NCBI GenBank assembly: GCA_036381275.1
Contig: DASVDC010000128.1
Coordinates: forward strand, 35,264 to 99,263
Length of the DNA: 64,000 nt
Direction: 5' to 3'
Source: UBA7803 sp036381275
GTDB lineage: Bacteria; Pseudomonadota; Gammaproteobacteria; Pseudomonadales; Azotimanducaceae
Shown here: one piece after another, positions 43,100 through 52,001 of the stretch
How the letters are laid out: each line of letters begins with the position of its first letter
Numbering within the stretch: the first letter of the stretch is position 1
Notes under the pieces: generated by a model
The model's input: the letters and a program-made list of their open reading frames with translations, nothing else
What the model was told of the DNA's origin: nothing
Database searches by the model: none
Position numbers and translations under genes: made by a program

Positions 43100-44431
43100 A
43101 TGGGCGTGAAGCACGAGGCCGGCGTCGGCGTGCGAGCAGGGTTGGCGCTGCTGCTGATCGCGAGCGTGCTCGGCTGCGGCGGCGGCGGCTCGGACGACCG
43201 TCGCGGCCAGAACCCGCCGCCGGCGGCGCCGCCGGGCGGCACGGACGTGGTGGCGACCCACGCCTATCGGGCCGGCTCGCCCTATGCCGACGTGCTGCGC
43301 GACTGCACGTACGCCGGAGACGCGACGCGCTCGTGTACGCTCGCGACGCTGCCGTTCCTCGGCATGGACGCGCCCGACCCGACGATCGCCGACGTGATGT
43401 CGCGCGCACTCGTCTCGCACGATTGGATGGGCGCGAACCTCGAAGCCGTGCTGGGGCGGCTTCCGGACGATGTCCTGCCGCTGTTCCGCTCGATCACCGC
43501 CGTCGTGATCGCGAGCGACATCCGCCCCGCCCACTACGATCCCGACACCGGCGCCATTTACCTGGACCCGGAGTTCCTGTGGCTGACGGTGGCCGAGCGC
43601 AACACCGTATCGACGGAGCCGGACCCGCGCAGCGGCTTCGGCCTGGATCTGCAGTTCGAGATGCCCTGGCGATACGTGCGCGACAACCAGCGGCTCACGG
43701 TGTTCCTGAACGCCGACGGATCGCGCGACCTCGAGCAGATCGAGGAGATCATGGCGTATCTCCTCTATCACGAGCTCGCCCACGCGGTGGATTTCATGCC
43801 GCCGGAGCGCCTCGGCGCGCTCGCCCGCAACCTGACGGTGCCCGGGGCGCTGAGCCAGCAGCCGCGCCTCTCGACGGAGTTCCAGGCCGAATGGCCGCTG
43901 CAGTCGACTCTGCTGAAGCAGCTCGCCGCGGTGTCGTTCCTCGGCGAGGATTCGACCGCCCAGCAGCGGGCATTGCAGCCTTCGGACCTGGTCGCGGAAT
44001 TCGAGAACGACGGCGCGGTGCAGTACTACGCGTACACCACCCGCTTCGAGGACTTCGCGGTGCTGTTCGAGACCGCGATGATGAAATGGCATTTCGGCTA
44101 CGACAAAGACACCGCGATCACGAGCCGGCCCGCATCCGGCGGTACCAACGCGGCGATCGTGTCCTGGGGCACCCGCGGCCGCCTCGGCGAGCTGCCGGTC
44201 TACAACCGGGTTCGGGCCGTGGCGGAGCGGATCTACCCCGGCGACCTGGACGCGTTCCACGCCTTCCTCGACAACGAGCCGACCACGCCGCCCCGAATGC
44301 GTGAGGGCGAAACCTGGGGAGCCAACCTGGTGCTCGACGGCGTCGCGATGACGAGCCGGGCGCGCGCGGCCGGCACCGATGCGGCCGGACGCCGGCCCGA
44401 CTACTTCCTGGAGCGCGTTCGAATCCGCTGA
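43100..44431 (+). CDS. Lipoprotein with HExxH zinc-protease motif
   Basis: A 443-residue exported lipoprotein: signal sequence with lipobox near LGC (SVLGCGGGGS, Cys about residue 26), then a low-complexity Gly/Pro linker. HELAH (YLLYHELAHAVDFMPP, about residue 226) is the gluzincin-type zinc motif with a Glu base; the third ligand is unclear, perhaps E in QAEWP. I do not recognise the family. It is followed at 9 bases by the convergent DUF1428 gene. A metalloprotease role is inferred. Confidence 0.75.
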   Translation: MGVKHEAGVGVRAGLALLLIASVLGCGGGGSDDRRGQNPPPAAPPGGTDVVATHAYRAGSPYADVLRDCTYAGDATRSCTLATLPFLGMDAPDPTIADVMSRALVSHDWMGANLEAVLGRLPDDVLPLFRSITAVVIASDIRPAHYDPDTGAIYLDPEFLWLTVAERNTVSTEPDPRSGFGLDLQFEMPWRYVRDNQRLTVFLNADGSRDLEQIEEIMAYLLYHELAHAVDFMPPERLGALARNLTVPGALSQQPRLSTEFQAEWPLQSTLLKQLAAVSFLGEDSTAQQRALQPSDLVAEFENDGAVQYYAYTTRFEDFAVLFETAMMKWHFGYDKDTAITSRPASGGTNAAIVSWGTRGRLGELPVYNRVRAVAERIYPGDLDAFHAFLDNEPTTPPRMREGETWGANLVLDGVAMTSRARAAGTDAAGRRPDYFLERVRIR

Positions 44432-44440
44432 CGCTCGCGC

Positions 44441-44797
44441 TCAGCGGTGCACCAGCTCGGTGAAGCCACCGTAGATCATGCGCTTGGCGTCGAACGGCAT
44501 GTTCTCGGGCTCCATCTTCATACGCGGATCCTTCATCACCGCGTCGAGGATGCGGTCACGCGCCTCGCGGGATTCGTAGACGATCCACGCGAAGACGACC
44601 GTCTCGTCGTCCTTCAGATCCACGCTCTGCGGGAACGAGGTGAGCTCGCCCGGCTTCACGTCGTCTGCGATGCACTCGACGTAGTCCAGCGCTCCGTGCT
44701 CCCGCCAGACCTGGCCGGCGAGATCGGCGATTTCGCGGTACGCCTCGACGTTCTTTTTCGGCAGGGGCAGCACGAACCCATCGACATAGCGTCCCAT
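44441..44797 (-). CDS. DUF1428 family protein
   Basis: A 118-residue dimeric ferredoxin-like (alpha+beta) protein. The opening MGRYVDGFVLPLPKKNVEAYREI, the middle DDVKPGELTSFPQSVDLK and the tail MPFDAKRMIYGGF match DUF1428. GGAGGAG lies 8 bases upstream of the ATG. Function of the family is unknown. It is divergent from the response-regulator gene. Confidence 0.9.
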   Translation of the reverse strand: MGRYVDGFVLPLPKKNVEAYREIADLAGQVWREHGALDYVECIADDVKPGELTSFPQSVDLKDDETVVFAWIVYESREARDRILDAVMKDPRMKMEPENMPFDAKRMIYGGFTELVHR

Positions 44798-44949
44798 TGA
44801 ACTGTCTCCTCCGTAACGTGGCGTGATCTGGTCGAGCGGCGCGAGCGGAAATCGACAGTCGCCGCGGCGCCGGGTATACCACCGCCCGACGGGAGGCTTA
44901 GACTACACTACGCGCAGTCGAGGACGGTGTACCCCTCAGGCGGATCGTC

Positions 44950-46728
44950 ATGCCGGATCGAAGCCAAGCTCCCTCCGCCGGACCGACGTTGCTGGTGGTC
45001 GACGACGATGACCAGATCCGCCGCCTGATCGCGATCGCCCTGGCCCCTCTGAAGCCCCGTCTGCTGCTCGAAGCCGACAACGGTGTCGCCGCTCAGCGAC
45101 ACCTCCGGCACACACCCGTGGACGTGGTGATCACCGACGTGGTGATGCCCGAAATGGACGGACACGAGCTGATGCGTTGGGCCCAGGAACACAGCCCCGG
45201 GCCGCTCTGGATCGTGCTCTCCGGGCTCGATACGTTCGACGCGGCGGTAGAAGCGCTGCAGCTCGGCGCCTTCGACTTCCTGGTCAAGCCGCTGCGCGTC
45301 GGCCGGCTGCGGGTCGCGGTGCGCAACGCGCTCGACCAGATCCGGCTGCGCCGTGACCGGGAACGCCTGTATCACGAGCTCGAGCAGCGCAACGCGCAGC
45401 TCTCGCGCCAGGTCACCCAACTCACCCACCTGTGCCGGATCCTGGAGGATCAATCGGAACGGATCCGCGAGGACCTGGCCCGCGCCGAGGTCATCCAGCG
45501 GGCGCTGTTGCCGCAACAGCCGCCCCGCCTCGACGGCTGGAACGTCGAGACGCTGTACCGGCCCGGCCGTCACGTCGGCGGGGATCTGTACGACATCGTG
45601 CTGCTCGACGACCGCCACCTCGGCCTGATACTGGCGGATGCGGCCGGCCACGGTGTCGCCGCCGCGATGCTGTCGGTGCTGCTGAAACACCGCTTGCGCC
45701 TGCGCGACCCGGCGACCGGCGCGCCGCTCGAGCCCGCCGAGGTGCTGCGCCACGCGAACCGGGCGCTGCGCGAGGACGATCCCGCCCCGGGTGCGTTCAT
45801 CACCGCGGTGTACGTGCTGCTCGACCGCGTGACCGGGCGGGCGCGTCTCGCCGCCGCCGGTCATCCGCCGACGGTCTGGATCCACCGGGGCGAGGGCCGC
45901 TTGCTCGACCGCACCGGACCGGCCCTCGGTCTCACCGCGGACGCGCACTACGATCAGCAGGAGGTGACGCTGGATCACCGCGACCGGCTGTTGCTCTACA
46001 CCGACGGTCTGCTGGACGGCGGACCGAGCGCGCCGACCCACGACGAGCTCATCGAAGCGCTGACCCGCCCCGACGGGAACCGGGTCGAGCTGCTGCGCGC
46101 CTTCCACGAGGCAGCCACGCGCGATGCGAGCCACGACCCGGACGACGTCACGCTGATCCTGCTGGAGCGGGCCGAGGGCGTCAGCCGGTTCGACGACACG
46201 AGTCCGGCCGAGCGGCGCGCCGAGGTTCCTCCCGCGCCGGAGCCGCTGCGCATTCTGCAGGGGGAATCCGCTGGGCGCGGCTTCGTGTCGATCGGCGGCA
46301 CCGGGTCGTGGATGCGCTGCCAGGTGCTCTACGAGGCGGTGGAGGCGCTGGCAGCGCGGCATGCGGAGGTGGTGATCGATCTGGACGGCTGTGACTACCT
46401 CGACAGCACCTGCCTCGGCACGCTGTACGAGCTGGTGGCCGCCCACGACGGCGCGATTCGGCTGCAGCGGGTACCGGCGCGGCTACGCGAGCTGTTCGAG
46501 GAGCTCAGCATGGACGCGGTGCTCGACCGCATCCGGCCCGACCCGCTGCCCCCTCCGGAGGCCATGGAGCCGGTCGAGCGCAGCCCGGAAGACCCCGCCG
46601 AGCAGGCCCGACGCCTGCTCGCCGCCCACGAGATCCTGGCGTCGCTGAGCGACGACAACCGCGAGCAATTTCAGCACGTGGTGAACACGCTGCGTGAGGA
46701 CCTGCGCGCGCTCGGGCGGGGGCTCTGA
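44950..46728 (+). CDS. Response regulator - PP2C phosphatase - STAS fusion
   Basis: A 592-residue multidomain signalling protein. The receiver domain has the acidic pair D18-D21 (LLVVDDDDQIRR), phosphoacceptor D63 (ITDVVMPEMDG) and K near 115 (FDFLVKPL). A short coiled coil follows, then an RsbU/SpoIIE-type PP2C domain (VGGDLYDIVLL, LILADAAGHGVAAAMLSVLL, about residues 185-400) and a C-terminal STAS domain (IDLDGCDYLDSTCLGTLYELV, about 470-530). The architecture suggests a phosphorylation-switched phosphatase acting on an anti-sigma antagonist. No partner kinase is nearby. Confidence 0.92.
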   Translation: MPDRSQAPSAGPTLLVVDDDDQIRRLIAIALAPLKPRLLLEADNGVAAQRHLRHTPVDVVITDVVMPEMDGHELMRWAQEHSPGPLWIVLSGLDTFDAAVEALQLGAFDFLVKPLRVGRLRVAVRNALDQIRLRRDRERLYHELEQRNAQLSRQVTQLTHLCRILEDQSERIREDLARAEVIQRALLPQQPPRLDGWNVETLYRPGRHVGGDLYDIVLLDDRHLGLILADAAGHGVAAAMLSVLLKHRLRLRDPATGAPLEPAEVLRHANRALREDDPAPGAFITAVYVLLDRVTGRARLAAAGHPPTVWIHRGEGRLLDRTGPALGLTADAHYDQQEVTLDHRDRLLLYTDGLLDGGPSAPTHDELIEALTRPDGNRVELLRAFHEAATRDASHDPDDVTLILLERAEGVSRFDDTSPAERRAEVPPAPEPLRILQGESAGRGFVSIGGTGSWMRCQVLYEAVEALAARHAEVVIDLDGCDYLDSTCLGTLYELVAAHDGAIRLQRVPARLRELFEELSMDAVLDRIRPDPLPPPEAMEPVERSPEDPAEQARRLLAAHEILASLSDDNREQFQHVVNTLREDLRALGRGL

Positions 46729-46745
46729 CCCCCCCAAACGCAGGA

Positions 46746-46761
46746 GCGATCTCCAGATCGC
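46746..46761. terminator. Hairpin between convergent genes (REP-like)
   Basis: GCGATCT and AGATCGC pair perfectly around CC, between the regulator stop and the convergent ProQ stop. It lacks a T-tract and resembles the degenerate REP arm at 50641-50688, so it could be a short REP relative rather than a true terminator. Confidence 0.4.
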
Positions 46762-46768
46762 GATCGGC

Positions 46769-47242
46769 TCAGTGCTCCGGCGCCACGCGCTTGCGGGCCC
46801 GCTCGCCGTGCACTTCGCTCACTTCCCCCGCCGGCGAACCATCCAGATTCAGGCGCATCGCCCCCGGCTCGCTCATCGCCCGCTGGTACGAAGGCATCGC
46901 CGTCCAGCGCGCGAGAAAGCGCCGCAGAAAGCGCCGGCTGACGTGCAGCCGCTCCGCGACCGGATAAAGCTGTTTGTGGATGCCGATCGCGAGCGGCACG
47001 GGCTTGTCCGGATTCCATAGGTCGGGCGCCTCGCCTTGCAGCTCGGCGAGAAAGCGCTCGTCCGAAACCGTTTTGAACACCGGAGCCTGCACCACTTTCG
47101 CGCTGGCAGCCGACTTGGCTTTCGCCACGGCCTTGGCCATCGCCGCCGATTTCGGCGTCACCGGCGTGCTTGCCTTCACGGTCGGACGCTTCGGCTCGCG
47201 CCGCGGCCGCTTCAGTGTCAATACGGGTTTGGGTTCGTTCAC
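46769..47242 (-). CDS. ProQ/FinO-domain RNA-binding protein
   Basis: A 157-residue RNA chaperone with a basic, Lys/Ala-rich N-terminal linker and a ProQ/FinO domain in the C-terminal two thirds (PDLWNPDKPVPLAIGIHKQL, then FLARWTAMPSYQRAM). The conserved final helix SEVHGERARKRV is present. GTG at 47242 has GGGAGG 5 bases upstream and excludes a longer frame. Likely binds structured small RNAs and mRNA 3' ends. Divergent from the acyl-CoA dehydrogenase. Confidence 0.92.
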   Translation of the reverse strand: MNEPKPVLTLKRPRREPKRPTVKASTPVTPKSAAMAKAVAKAKSAASAKVVQAPVFKTVSDERFLAELQGEAPDLWNPDKPVPLAIGIHKQLYPVAERLHVSRRFLRRFLARWTAMPSYQRAMSEPGAMRLNLDGSPAGEVSEVHGERARKRVAPEH

Positions 47243-47421
47243 GCGCGTCCTCCCGGAATGTGGTTCACGGGGTCCCTGAAGAGAAGTGGAAAGACGGAAT
47301 CGCTGCAAGGATTCTGCCACTTCGCCGTGGGAAATGCTCGCGCGCCGATCGACCCGTGCGCCGCGCCGAGGGGGATATACTCGCCGCTCGGGCGCAGCCA
47401 ATCGAAACGGGAGGGTTCATC

Positions 47422-48771
47422 GTGGATTTCGCATTGCCGCAGGAGCTTCAGGACTACCTGGACGAGCTGGACCGCTTCATCGAGGCGGAAATCAAGCCTT
47501 TGGAGCAGCAGGACGACAACATCCGCTTCTTCGACCACCGGCGCGAATATTCGCGCACCGACTGGGACAACGGCGGGCTGCCGCGCAAGGAGTGGGTGGC
47601 CCTGCTGCGCAAGGCCCGCGAGAAGGCCGATGCCGCGGGACACCTGCGCTTCGCGTGGCCGAAGGAGCTCGGCGGCAAGGGCGGCAGCAACCTCGCGATG
47701 GCGGTGATCCGCGAGCACCTGGCCGCGAAGGGGCTCGGCCTGCACAACGACCTGCAGACCGAGCACTCCATCGTCGGCAACAATCCGTTCATCCTGATGT
47801 TCAAGGAGTTCGCGACGCCCGATCAGTACGAGCGCTACGCGGACGACATCCTGAACGGCCGCATCAGCACCGCGTTCGGGCTCACCGAGCCGAACCACGG
47901 CTCGGACGCCACCCACATGGAGACCCGCGCCGTCGAGGAGACCCGGGACGGGGTGCCCGGCTGGCGCATCAACGGCCAGAAGATGTGGACCTCGGGCATG
48001 CACGCCGTGACGCACTGTCTGCTGTTCGCCCGCACCAGCGGCAAGGACGGCGACGCCCGCGGCATCACCGCGTTCCTGGTGCCGCGGGAGGATCCGGGCG
48101 TGAAGATCGAGGAGTACCTCTGGACCTTCAACATGCCGACGGACCATCCGCGGGTGAGCTTCACGAACGTGTGGGTTCCCGACACCTCGCGCTGGGGCGA
48201 GGTGGGCGGCGGGCTCTCGATCGGCCAGAGCTTCGTGCACCAGAACCGCATCCGCCAGGCGGCGAGCTCGCTCGGTGCCGCCGTGTACTGCATCAACGAG
48301 AGCGTCAAGTACGCGCGCCTGCGCCGTCCGTTCGGCAAGCCGCTCGCGTACAACCAGGCGATTCAGTGGCCGCTGGTGGAGCTCGCCACCCAGGCCGAGG
48401 CGCTGCGCCTGCTGATCCGTCAGACCGCCTGGCAGATCGATCGGATGGAGCACAAGGAGATCGAGCACCAGATCTCCGACAAGGTGAGCATGTGCAACTA
48501 CTGGAGCAATCGCCTCTGCTGCGAAGCCGCCGACCGCGCGATGCAGGTGCACGGCGGCATCGGTTACTCACGGCACAAGCCGTTCGAGCACATCTACCGC
48601 CACCACCGCCGGTATCGGATCACCGAGGGCTCGGAGGAGATCCAGATCCGCAAGGTCGGCGCGTACCTGTTCGGCTTCCTCGGGCCGAAGCGCGAGGAGT
48701 TCAAGCAGATGGTGGAAGCCTACGAGGCCGCGCGCGCCGAGGGGTTGAACGATCGGGAGATCGGGATCTGA
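47422..48771 (+). CDS. Acyl-CoA dehydrogenase family protein
   Basis: A 449-residue FAD acyl-CoA dehydrogenase. GLTEPNHGSDATHMETRA and GQKMWTSGMH are the mid-domain signatures, and the tail ITEGSEEIQIRKVGAYLF carries Glu at the medium-chain-type catalytic position (TEGS). GTG at 47422 has GGAGGG just upstream. It differs from the truncated homologue at the window start, which has Gly at that site. Acyl chain specificity not readable. Confidence 0.93.
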   Translation: MDFALPQELQDYLDELDRFIEAEIKPLEQQDDNIRFFDHRREYSRTDWDNGGLPRKEWVALLRKAREKADAAGHLRFAWPKELGGKGGSNLAMAVIREHLAAKGLGLHNDLQTEHSIVGNNPFILMFKEFATPDQYERYADDILNGRISTAFGLTEPNHGSDATHMETRAVEETRDGVPGWRINGQKMWTSGMHAVTHCLLFARTSGKDGDARGITAFLVPREDPGVKIEEYLWTFNMPTDHPRVSFTNVWVPDTSRWGEVGGGLSIGQSFVHQNRIRQAASSLGAAVYCINESVKYARLRRPFGKPLAYNQAIQWPLVELATQAEALRLLIRQTAWQIDRMEHKEIEHQISDKVSMCNYWSNRLCCEAADRAMQVHGGIGYSRHKPFEHIYRHHRRYRITEGSEEIQIRKVGAYLFGFLGPKREEFKQMVEAYEAARAEGLNDREIGI

Positions 48772-48805
48772 CTGTTCGGGTACGGTGCGGGATGGTCGTG
48801 TCACG

Positions 48806-49150
48806 ATGATCTATCTGGTGACCAAATTCGCCGCCACGGCGCTGATCGTCGTGCTGGTGTCCGAGCTGGCGAAACGTTCGACGCTCGCCGGCGCGATTCT
48901 CGCGTCCATCCCCACCGTCTCCGTACTGGCGATGATCTGGATCTACCTGGAAACGCGTGACACGGAGCGGCTCGCATCGTTCTCCGTGGACATCGTCTGG
49001 TTGGTGCTGCCCTCACTCGCGCTGTTCGCCGTGCTCCCCGTGCTGCTGCGGCTCGGCTTAGGGTTCTGGTGGAGCCTCACGGCCGGGATCGCGGCGACGG
49101 CGGTGGCGTATTGGGGCTCGGTCCAATTGATGACGTGGTTCCGCGCGTAG
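48806..49150 (+). CDS. DUF3147 family membrane protein
   Basis: A 114-residue small membrane protein with four helices, starting MIYLVTKFAATALIVVLVSELAKRS, the DUF3147 opening, then SIPTVSVLAMIWIYLETRD and LVLPSLALFAVLPVLL. The ATG at 48806 is preferred over an in-frame ATG at 48785, which has no family match. It follows the dehydrogenase by 34 bases. Function unknown. Confidence 0.87.
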   Translation: MIYLVTKFAATALIVVLVSELAKRSTLAGAILASIPTVSVLAMIWIYLETRDTERLASFSVDIVWLVLPSLALFAVLPVLLRLGLGFWWSLTAGIAATAVAYWGSVQLMTWFRA

Positions 49151-49189
49151 ACGTCCCGCGTGAGCTTGCCGCTCAGGTCTTAGACCGAG

Positions 49190-49723
49190 TCAGTCGCATT
49201 TGAAGCAATGATTGGCCACACTCTCCCAGCCGCCGTCATCCCGCAGCTCGTACACCATGGCACCCGTTTCCCCGTACATCAGCCCATAGGACATCCAGAG
49301 TTCCCGCCTGTTGTCGGTGTCCAGGTCGGTCTCAGCGTGTAACAGAACGCCCCACGTACGAGCCAACACATCAACTGTGGCTTGATGGCTGTCTGGCCAG
49401 GTGAAACGCCGGCCCCAGTCGTCGTTCCTGAAGAACCGGTAGAACGCAGCGGCGAGGTTGTCGCTCACCGCCGTGTAAGGCACTGCGGGTGTGTTCGCGT
49501 ATACGTCGAACGCAGGCGCAACGTACTCGATGCTGGAGCGGTCAGAATCTGGCTCGTGCGTGCTGTTCGGTCGCAACTCCGGCAGGGGGTGGAACTTCCC
49601 TTCCAGCACATACGCTATCAACAGATCACCTGCATGCGCCGGCGCAGCGAACCGGGGAGGATTGTACCGGCTCGACCGACAAGCGCGATGAGAAACTGCC
49701 GTCGCGCCGAGCGTGGGCGGCAT
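49190..49723 (-). CDS. Hypothetical protein of atypical composition next to tRNA-Glu
   Basis: A 177-codon frame with visibly lower GC (roughly 57 percent by eye) than its neighbours and no recognised domain. The C-terminal part (ELWMSYGLMYGETGAMVYELRDDGGWESV) resembles secreted or surface-repeat proteins, and the N-terminus may be truncated, because the first 25 residues look unlike a proper start. It ends at a stop near 49190 and sits just off the 3' end of tRNA-Glu, as expected for a foreign insertion or remnant. Confidence 0.5.
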   Translation of the reverse strand: MPPTLGATAVSHRACRSSRYNPPRFAAPAHAGDLLIAYVLEGKFHPLPELRPNSTHEPDSDRSSIEYVAPAFDVYANTPAVPYTAVSDNLAAAFYRFFRNDDWGRRFTWPDSHQATVDVLARTWGVLLHAETDLDTDNRRELWMSYGLMYGETGAMVYELRDDGGWESVANHCFKCD

Positions 49724-49744
49724 CGAGCAGCGGATGCGGTGAGG

Positions 49745-49820
<76 letters not shown>

Positions 49821-49963
49821 GCAGGAAAGGCGCGCATTCTATGAACGCCATCCGGGCCAGTCAACAACCTTCCGGTTCCCCCAACGGAAGGCCCTCCCCA
49901 GCCCCGCCCAGACTGTCTACTACACTTCCTAATGTCTGGGACGGACTGGCAGGGAACAACAAC

Positions 49964-50623
49964 ATGCAACCCTGGGAACTGATGGCGGCCGCGTGTGCCG
50001 CCGTGGGCATGCTTGCGCTGGCGGGACGCTGGGGCCTGCGGGCCTGGAGTCTTCGGCAACTGCGCGTGCTGGCGCGCGAGAGCCTCGCGCTGCAGCGCGG
50101 GTGGGCGGTGATCAGCGAGCTGCCGGCGGAGCTCCTGACCCAGCCGCTGCGCTGTACGCTCGGCCGGATCATGTACCAGCGCGTGAAGCGCGCGCGGCGC
50201 GTGCAGCCGGACCATCCGTTCCTGCGCGCCCAGACGCTGCAGATCGCACGCTTCATCGGCCGCACGCCCCGTTCCGACGGCCGGCGGCTGACCGGCGCGG
50301 CGCGCGAGCAGGCAATCGACGCGCTGTCGGAGCTGTATCGGCTGCTGCGCGACAGCGCGCACGAGCGGCTGATCACGCGTGACGAGCTCGCGCGTTCGGA
50401 GCAGAACATCGAGCAGACCCTCACCCGGCTCGAATTCCTCCACTACCGGCAGGCCGCGCTGCAGGCGGAAGCGCTGCGACGGACGCCGCAGGCGATCGAG
50501 TATCTGCACTCGGCGCTGAACGCGGCGCAGCGATTCGGTCAGGACTCCGTCGAGCGGCGGGAAGTGGAGGCGCGGCTCAGAATTCTGGAAGCGGCGGGGC
50601 AACAGGCGGTCGGGGCGCTCTGA
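49964..50623 (+). CDS. Membrane-anchored hypothetical protein
   Basis: A 219-residue protein with an N-terminal transmembrane helix (WELMAAACAAVGMLALAGRWGLRAW) followed by a long helical region dominated by Arg, Glu and Leu, likely coiled coil. AGGGAA precedes ATG 49964; the upstream in-frame extension is low-complexity and unsupported. No recognised family. It is followed by a cluster of REP units. Confidence 0.7.
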   Translation: MQPWELMAAACAAVGMLALAGRWGLRAWSLRQLRVLARESLALQRGWAVISELPAELLTQPLRCTLGRIMYQRVKRARRVQPDHPFLRAQTLQIARFIGRTPRSDGRRLTGAAREQAIDALSELYRLLRDSAHERLITRDELARSEQNIEQTLTRLEFLHYRQAALQAEALRRTPQAIEYLHSALNAAQRFGQDSVERREVEARLRILEAAGQQAVGAL

Positions 50624-50640
50624 AGCGGATGACCTGACCT

Positions 50641-50757
50641 GTGGGAGCGGCTTCCAGCCGCGAATCGCGGTCTGGAGACCGCTCCTACGGTGGGATTCGC
50701 GGCCGGAGGCCGCTCCCACAGATAACGTCGCGGTTCGCGGCCGGAGGCCGCTCCCAC
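50641..50757. repeat. REP cluster, copies 3a-3c
   Basis: A degenerate inverted pair (50641-50688) plus two half units ending ...CCGCTCCCAC (50696-50719 and 50734-50757), the half units in one orientation. It lies between convergent genes, where REP clusters usually sit. Confidence 0.85.
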
Positions 50758-50804
50758 ATCACGTGACTCCCACGTCACGTGAAATGCCCAGAGGGCTTCT
50801 CTGA

Positions 50805-51689
50805 CTAGCCTCGCTCCAGCAACGTTTTCCCGACCCAGTGCCGGGCGAAGTGCTGCGCGGTGCGGCCGCTGCGCACGCCGCGGGCGAGTGCCCAGCGCAG
50901 CGCCGCGGCGCGGATCTCGTCGTTCCACTCGAGCTCGAGCCCGTGCGCGCTCGCGAGGCGCCCGACCCAGTGCTCCACCACCTCGAGGTAGGCGTCCTGG
51001 CGGAACGGGTAGAACGAAAGCCACAGGCCGAAACGGTCGGAAAGGGAGATCTTCTCCTCCACCGCTTCCGACTCGTGCAGCTCGCCCTGACGCACCACTA
51101 CGCTCTCGTTGTCGGTCATGTATTCGGGCACCAGGTGACGGCGGTTCGAGGTCGCGTAGATCAGCACGTTGCCCGACGCCTTGAACACCGAGCCCTCGAG
51201 CGCGCTCTTCAGCTCCTTGTACGAGGCGTCCTCGGCCTCGAACGACAGATCGTCGCAGAACAGCACGAAGCGGTACGGCTCGTCCCGCAGCCGGCGGGCG
51301 ATCGCCGGCAGCGCCGCGAGGCGATCCTTGCCGACCTCGACCAGACGCAGCCCATCGTCCCGATAGCGGTTCAGCAGCGCGTGCACGAGCGACGACTTGC
51401 CGGTGCCGCGGGCGCCCCAGAGCAGCACGTTGTTGGCCGGCAGTCCGGCGAGGAACTGGCGCGTGTTGGTCTCGATCTGCCGCTTCTGCTCGTCGATGCG
51501 CAGCAGGTCGTCCAGCGCGATGTCGTCGACTCCGCCGTGAGCGACGAACCCGGCGCCCAGCGTGCCCGCCTGCCATACGGCGGCCGGGCACTCGGCCCAA
51601 TCCACCTGCGCGGGCGCCGGCAGCACCGCCAGCGCCCGGCGCGCGAGTTCTCGGGCGTCGTCGATCAGCGCTTCGAGCGGACTCTTCAC
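50805..51689 (-). CDS. DUF815 family AAA ATPase
   Basis: A 294-residue P-loop ATPase of the DUF815 type. Walker A is LLWGARGTGKSS (about residue 95), Walker B FVLFCDDLSFEAED, and the sensor IYATSNRRHLVPE; SLSDRFGLWLSFYPF is the DUF815 signature. The family resembles an AAA+ protein used in cell envelope or motor assembly, but its task is not known. Its 3' side faces a REP cluster. Confidence 0.9.
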   Translation of the reverse strand: MKSPLEALIDDARELARRALAVLPAPAQVDWAECPAAVWQAGTLGAGFVAHGGVDDIALDDLLRIDEQKRQIETNTRQFLAGLPANNVLLWGARGTGKSSLVHALLNRYRDDGLRLVEVGKDRLAALPAIARRLRDEPYRFVLFCDDLSFEAEDASYKELKSALEGSVFKASGNVLIYATSNRRHLVPEYMTDNESVVVRQGELHESEAVEEKISLSDRFGLWLSFYPFRQDAYLEVVEHWVGRLASAHGLELEWNDEIRAAALRWALARGVRSGRTAQHFARHWVGKTLLERG

Positions 51690-51806
51690 GAACAGGGGCT
51701 CCTCGATGACCGGCCGCCGATTGTACCGATTCGGGGAACGTGGGCGCCCGCCGTGTTACAATCCGCGACTGCCGCGGGCACAGGCCCGCTCACCCGTTCC
51801 GTTGTG

Positions 51807-52001
51807 ATGCCCGATCCGAAACAGCCAGAGCGTCGCCGCGGCCCGGCTGATCGCCGGCTCGCCGCGCAGGACCGCCGCAACCCCGAGCGCCTCGCCGCCG
51901 ACCTGACCCCACGCCGCGACCCGGAGTCGCCCGGCCGACGCGCGACGGACGTGATCAGCGACGCTCCAGCACGTCCAGCAGCAAATCCGGCCGGTCTGTG
52001 A
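51807..52001 (+). CDS. Possible short charged protein
   Basis: A 64-residue frame (MPDPKQPERRRGPADRRLAA..) rich in Arg, Pro and Asp with repeated DRR units, likely disordered. It overlaps the convergent phosphodiesterase by 47 bases and has no good ribosome site, so it may be spurious. It is the only candidate in the gap 51690-51954. Confidence 0.3.
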   Translation: MPDPKQPERRRGPADRRLAAQDRRNPERLAADLTPRRDPESPGRRATDVISDAPARPAANPAGL

